A stretch of DNA of 64,000 nucleotides from NCBI RefSeq assembly GCF_900445265.1, contig NZ_UFTA01000002.1, positions 310,001 through 374,000 of the forward strand, given 5' to 3'. This stretch comes from Anaerococcus octavius. Its GTDB lineage: Bacteria > Bacillota > Clostridia > Tissierellales > Peptoniphilaceae. The first letter of the stretch is position 1. Each line of letters begins with the position of its first letter. The position numbers and the translations under genes were made by a program. This document shows positions 60,923-64,000 of this stretch, in pieces. The notes below the pieces were generated by a model. It was given only the letters and a program-made list of their open reading frames with translations. It was not told where the DNA came from and ran no database searches.

Positions 60923-62518
60923 ATGGAAAAAACAAATAACTTATACCAAAAATTATGGTCCGCTTCAGATGATTTGCGTAACTTTATGGATGCTAATGAG
61001 TACAAAAATTATCTTTTAGGGATCATTTTTTATAAATACTTATCAGATAAGCAACTTAAAAAAATATCCAATCTTTTGGAATTAGAAACTGATAATCTAG
61101 TAGAAATCCAAAAAGAATATGAAAAAGCTCTAGATTCCGAAGATGCTGACTTACTTTTAGAGGAGCTAAAATATGAGGATGGATTTGTAATCAAAGCTCA
61201 ATATACATTTACAAATCTTATAAGAGAAATCGATGAGAAGACCTTCCAATTAGATGACTTAAAACAAGCCTTTAATGATATAGAAAGATCAGATGAGAAC
61301 TTTAGAGGATTATTTGATGATGTGGACCTATATTCAAATCGACTTGGCAAATCTTTACAAGATAGAAACAAAAGAATAGCCAATGTTATGAAACAAATAT
61401 CAGCTATCAATCTTGCAGACTACTCTGGAGATATATTAGGGGATGCCTACGAATATATGATAAGCAATTTTGCTAGTGAATCAGGCAAAAAAGCAGGCGA
61501 ATTTTATACACCACAAGAAGTAAGTAGACTTATGGCTATGATAGTTATGGATGGCAAAGAAAATGTAAAAGGATATACAGTCTATGACCCAACCATGGGA
61601 TCTGGATCCTTGCTTTTAAATCCCAAAAATTTTTCCAATGAGCCATCTAGGATAAGATATTTTGGTCAAGAGCTAAATAATTCTACTTATAATCTTGCAC
61701 GTATGAATATGATCCTTCACGGAGTACCATTAGAATACCAATCTCTAAACCAAGGTAACACCCTATCAGACGATTGGCCAGTAGATGAGCCTACAAACTT
61801 TGATGCAGTAGTGATGAATCCACCATACAGTGCAAAATGGGATGCCACAGATGGATTTTTAGATGATCCACGTTTTTCAGATTTTGGAGTATTGCCACCA
61901 AAATCAAAGGCAGACTTTGCATTTTTACTCCATGGACTCTACCACTTAAAAAATTCAGGAACCATGGCTATATTATTGCCTCATGGAGTTTTATTTAGAG
62001 GAGGCAAGGAGGAAAAAATTAGGAAAATGCTCCTAGAAAAAGGAATATTTGATGCAGTGATAGGCCTTGCTCCAAACCTATTCTACTCAACAGGTATCCC
62101 AGTAAGCCTTTTAATCCTCAAAAAAGATAAGACCGACCGTTCAGTATATTTTATAGATGCTAGCGAAGAATTTGTCAAAAAAGGTAACAAAAACGAATTG
62201 ACAGATGCAAATATAGAAAAAATTATAAAGGCTTATAAAGAGAAAGAAGACATAGACAAATTTGCCCATCTAGCAAGCTATAATGAGATCAAAGAAAATA
62301 ACTACAACCTAAATATCCCCCGCTATGTAGATACCTTTGAGGAAGAAGAGCCAATAGATTTAGGAGAAGTATCAAAAAATATAGAGCAAATAGAAAAAGA
62401 AAATCAAAAGCTAAAAGATGAAATCTATAATGATATGAAAAATCTAGTGGCAAATACAGATGAGGCACAAAGAGAATTAGAAGAATTTTTACAAATCCTA
62501 GGTGACGACAATGACTAA
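60923..62518 (+). CDS. hsdM: type I restriction-modification system methyltransferase subunit HsdM
   Basis: 531 residues. N-terminal HsdM_N domain (ASDDLRNFMDANEYKNYLLGIIFYKYLSD), then an N6-adenine methyltransferase: VYDPTMGSGSLLLN (SAM-binding, near 225) and VVMNPPYSAKW (NPPY catalytic, near 298). C-terminal helices and coil bind HsdS. AAGGAG precedes ATG. It overlaps hsdS by 8 nt. Confidence 0.96.
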   Translation: MEKTNNLYQKLWSASDDLRNFMDANEYKNYLLGIIFYKYLSDKQLKKISNLLELETDNLVEIQKEYEKALDSEDADLLLEELKYEDGFVIKAQYTFTNLIREIDEKTFQLDDLKQAFNDIERSDENFRGLFDDVDLYSNRLGKSLQDRNKRIANVMKQISAINLADYSGDILGDAYEYMISNFASESGKKAGEFYTPQEVSRLMAMIVMDGKENVKGYTVYDPTMGSGSLLLNPKNFSNEPSRIRYFGQELNNSTYNLARMNMILHGVPLEYQSLNQGNTLSDDWPVDEPTNFDAVVMNPPYSAKWDATDGFLDDPRFSDFGVLPPKSKADFAFLLHGLYHLKNSGTMAILLPHGVLFRGGKEEKIRKMLLEKGIFDAVIGLAPNLFYSTGIPVSLLILKKDKTDRSVYFIDASEEFVKKGNKNELTDANIEKIIKAYKEKEDIDKFAHLASYNEIKENNYNLNIPRYVDTFEEEEPIDLGEVSKNIEQIEKENQKLKDEIYNDMKNLVANTDEAQRELEEFLQILGDDND

Positions 62519-63725
62519 AATGCCAGAGCTGAGATTTGCTGGTTTTGATGGAGAGTGGGAAGAGAATACTTTAGGAAAATTAAATGAATTTTCAAAAGGT
62601 AAAGGATACTCTAAAAATGATTTGTCTGATGAGGGAAATCCAATATTTCTTTATGGACAAATGTATACTGATTATAAAATGCAAATAAATGAGTTAAAAA
62701 CTTATGTAAAATCTATTAAGAGTAGCTCTGTCTTAAGTATTGGGAATGAAGTATTAATACCAACATCTGGAGAAACTGCTTTGGATTTAGCGAGAGCTTC
62801 ACACATGAATATGGCGGGTGTTATTTTAGGAGGTGACTTGAATATATTAACCCCATGTGAAAAAATATCACCTCATTTTGAAGCTTTAACTTTATCTACA
62901 GAAAAAAATAGAAAAAATTTATCAAAATTAGCTCAAGGTAAATCTGTGGTGCATTTATATGGAAGCGATATTAAAAAAGACGTTATTAGCTATCCTGATA
63001 TTAAAGAACAAGAAGATATAGGGGACCTATTTAGTAAAATTGACCAGCTGATCGAAAGTCAACAAGAGCTTGTAGACCAAACTATAGCCTTTAAAAAATC
63101 TATGCTACAAAAAATGTTTCCCAAAAAAGATTCCATTGTTCCTGAATTTAGATTTGATGAGTTTAAAGACAATTGGATGCCAGTTCAACTATCTAAAATA
63201 GGTAAAACAGTAACCGGTAATACTCCCTCAACCAAAAATAATTTGTATTGGAATGATAAACCAGATAATATATGGGTAACTCCTACTGATATTGATGGAC
63301 CTACAATTTATAATTCTGAAAGATATTTGACTGAATTGGGATTGGGAAAATCAAGATATTTACCAGAAAACTCTGTATTAATTACATCAATTGCTTCAAT
63401 TGGTAAAAATACTATAAATATAGTACCTGTTTCAATTAATCAACAAATAAATGCAATAATACCAAGTAATCACAGTAGTTACTTCATATTACAAGCTATG
63501 AATAATTCAAAAAATAGATTTGAAAGTTTAGCAGGAAACTCTGCTACAAAAATAATTAATAAATCTACATTTGATAGATTTGAAATAATAGTCCCATGTC
63601 TAGAAGAACAAGAAAAAATAGGAAATTTCTTTAAAAAGCTAGATGAAAAAATTGCAAGGGAAGAAAAATTACTAGATGCATATAGAGATATGAAAAAATC
63701 TCTACTCCAAAAAATGTTTGTATAG
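62511..63725 (+). CDS. hsdS: type I restriction-modification specificity subunit HsdS
   Basis: 404 residues with two target-recognition domains, each followed by a conserved helical region: TRD1 about 1-165, then QEDIGDLFSKIDQLIESQQELVDQTIAFKKSMLQKMF; TRD2 about 205-350, then EQEKIGNFFKKLDEKIAREEKLLDAYRDMKKSLLQKMF. The two helical repeats pair to space the half-sites of the recognition sequence. AGGTGA precedes ATG 62511. Target site is unpredictable. Confidence 0.93.
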   Translation: MTKMPELRFAGFDGEWEENTLGKLNEFSKGKGYSKNDLSDEGNPIFLYGQMYTDYKMQINELKTYVKSIKSSSVLSIGNEVLIPTSGETALDLARASHMNMAGVILGGDLNILTPCEKISPHFEALTLSTEKNRKNLSKLAQGKSVVHLYGSDIKKDVISYPDIKEQEDIGDLFSKIDQLIESQQELVDQTIAFKKSMLQKMFPKKDSIVPEFRFDEFKDNWMPVQLSKIGKTVTGNTPSTKNNLYWNDKPDNIWVTPTDIDGPTIYNSERYLTELGLGKSRYLPENSVLITSIASIGKNTINIVPVSINQQINAIIPSNHSSYFILQAMNNSKNRFESLAGNSATKIINKSTFDRFEIIVPCLEEQEKIGNFFKKLDEKIAREEKLLDAYRDMKKSLLQKMFV

Positions 63726-63733
63726 GAGAGCCT

Positions 63734-64000
63734 ATGGTTGAGATAAAGTTTGATGATGAACAAATATTAGAAGACACTTTGATAAAAAGATTGTGTGAGG
63801 GCAAAAGCCAGTGGACATATGAGCCAAGTATCAAAAGTCATGCTGACTTATGGGCCAACTTTAGAAAAATACTTGAGATAAATAATAAGGATGTCCTAGA
63901 TGATCACCCTCTAACTGATGCTGAGTTTCGCCAAATTCAAGGGCAAATGGAATTTACTTCCTTTTATGATGCAGGCAAGTTTTTGGTTGGAGAAAATGGC
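63734..64000 (+). CDS. hsdR: type I restriction endonuclease subunit HsdR, N-terminal part (runs off the window)
   Basis: ATG 63734 behind AGGAGAG, 89 codons to the window end without a stop. VEIKFDDEQILEDTLIKRLCEGKSQWTYEPSIKSHADLWANFRKILEINNKDVLDDHPLTDAEFRQI is the usual start of HsdR before its nuclease domain (the L-T-d-x-E-f pattern). It follows hsdS by 8 nt; order M-S-R. Confidence 0.82.
   Translation, partial: MVEIKFDDEQILEDTLIKRLCEGKSQWTYEPSIKSHADLWANFRKILEINNKDVLDDHPLTDAEFRQIQGQMEFTSFYDAGKFLVGENG

Noticed and set aside
1-64000. CRISPR arrays, insertion sequences, prophage or rRNA
   Set aside because: No regular repeats with spacers, no transposase or phage genes and no rRNA segments were seen.

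Overview
The window reads as chromosome of a low-GC, anaerobic Gram-positive coccus-type Firmicute, most like the Peptoniphilaceae (Anaerococcus, Peptoniphilus, Finegoldia group). That placement is inference from AT-rich codon use, T-box leaders, strong AGGAG ribosome sites, the yybS-gdpP-rplI-dnaB and rbgA-rnhB-yraN-dprA-topA gene orders, and an L-lactate dehydrogenase; no rRNA is present to prove it. I see no insertion sequence, prophage or CRISPR array. Almost every intergenic gap ends in a clear intrinsic terminator.

Layout: 1-8.5 kb holds the end of rplS, an aminotransferase converging on a P-loop protein of the HPr-kinase/PEP-carboxykinase superfamily, then the information-processing operon rbgA-rnhB-yraN-dprA-topA. 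From 8.5 to 13.3 kb (minus strand) are two tandem GntR-regulated ABC-2 transporter operons, each with a recognisable promoter and palindromic operator, followed by mscL. From 13.9 to 26.1 kb are a Nudix hydrolase, an ANT(6)-like protein without its active site, a DacF-type carboxypeptidase, tRNA-Arg(CCT), tadA, a hydroxyacid dehydrogenase, udk, an orphan glgB, an apbE lipoprotein, a DUF1846 protein and a large metallophosphoesterase. At 26.2-29.7 kb a T-box leader whose specifier reads as TGC (Cys) precedes a small Cys-Cys lipoprotein and an SsuABC/TauABC-type importer.

From 29.8 to 40.9 kb is the housekeeping replication block (yybS, gdpP, rplI, dnaB, GNAT, dnaD-like, helicase loader, nnrE), then brnQ and a serine T-box with serS. 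From 40.9 to 50.0 kb are an autoregulated-looking XRE/membrane-protein pair, an OatA-like acyltransferase, a divergent Asp/Glu racemase and ATP-grasp ligase pair that looks like a D-amino-acid cell-wall branching module, a lipoprotein, an unusual YihY/5-formyl-THF cyclo-ligase fusion and an S9 peptidase. From 50.1 to 59.0 kb are hpf, a possible small RNA, secA, prfB (with programmed +1 frameshift), trpS, a uracil-DNA-glycosylase-like gene, an NSS transporter and ldh. At 59.0-60.1 kb two adjacent genes (HAD hydrolase, DUF1722) are broken by frameshifts, and the window ends in a type I restriction-modification operon hsdM-hsdS-hsdR (hsdR cut by the window edge).

Several starts were moved from the longest open frame to the codon behind a ribosome-binding site (for example TTG for topA, secA and trpS). 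The points I consider most worth checking are the Cys T-box importer, the racemase/ligase pair, the YihY-FTHF fusion, the active-site-less ANT(6) homologue and the local gene decay at 59-60 kb.
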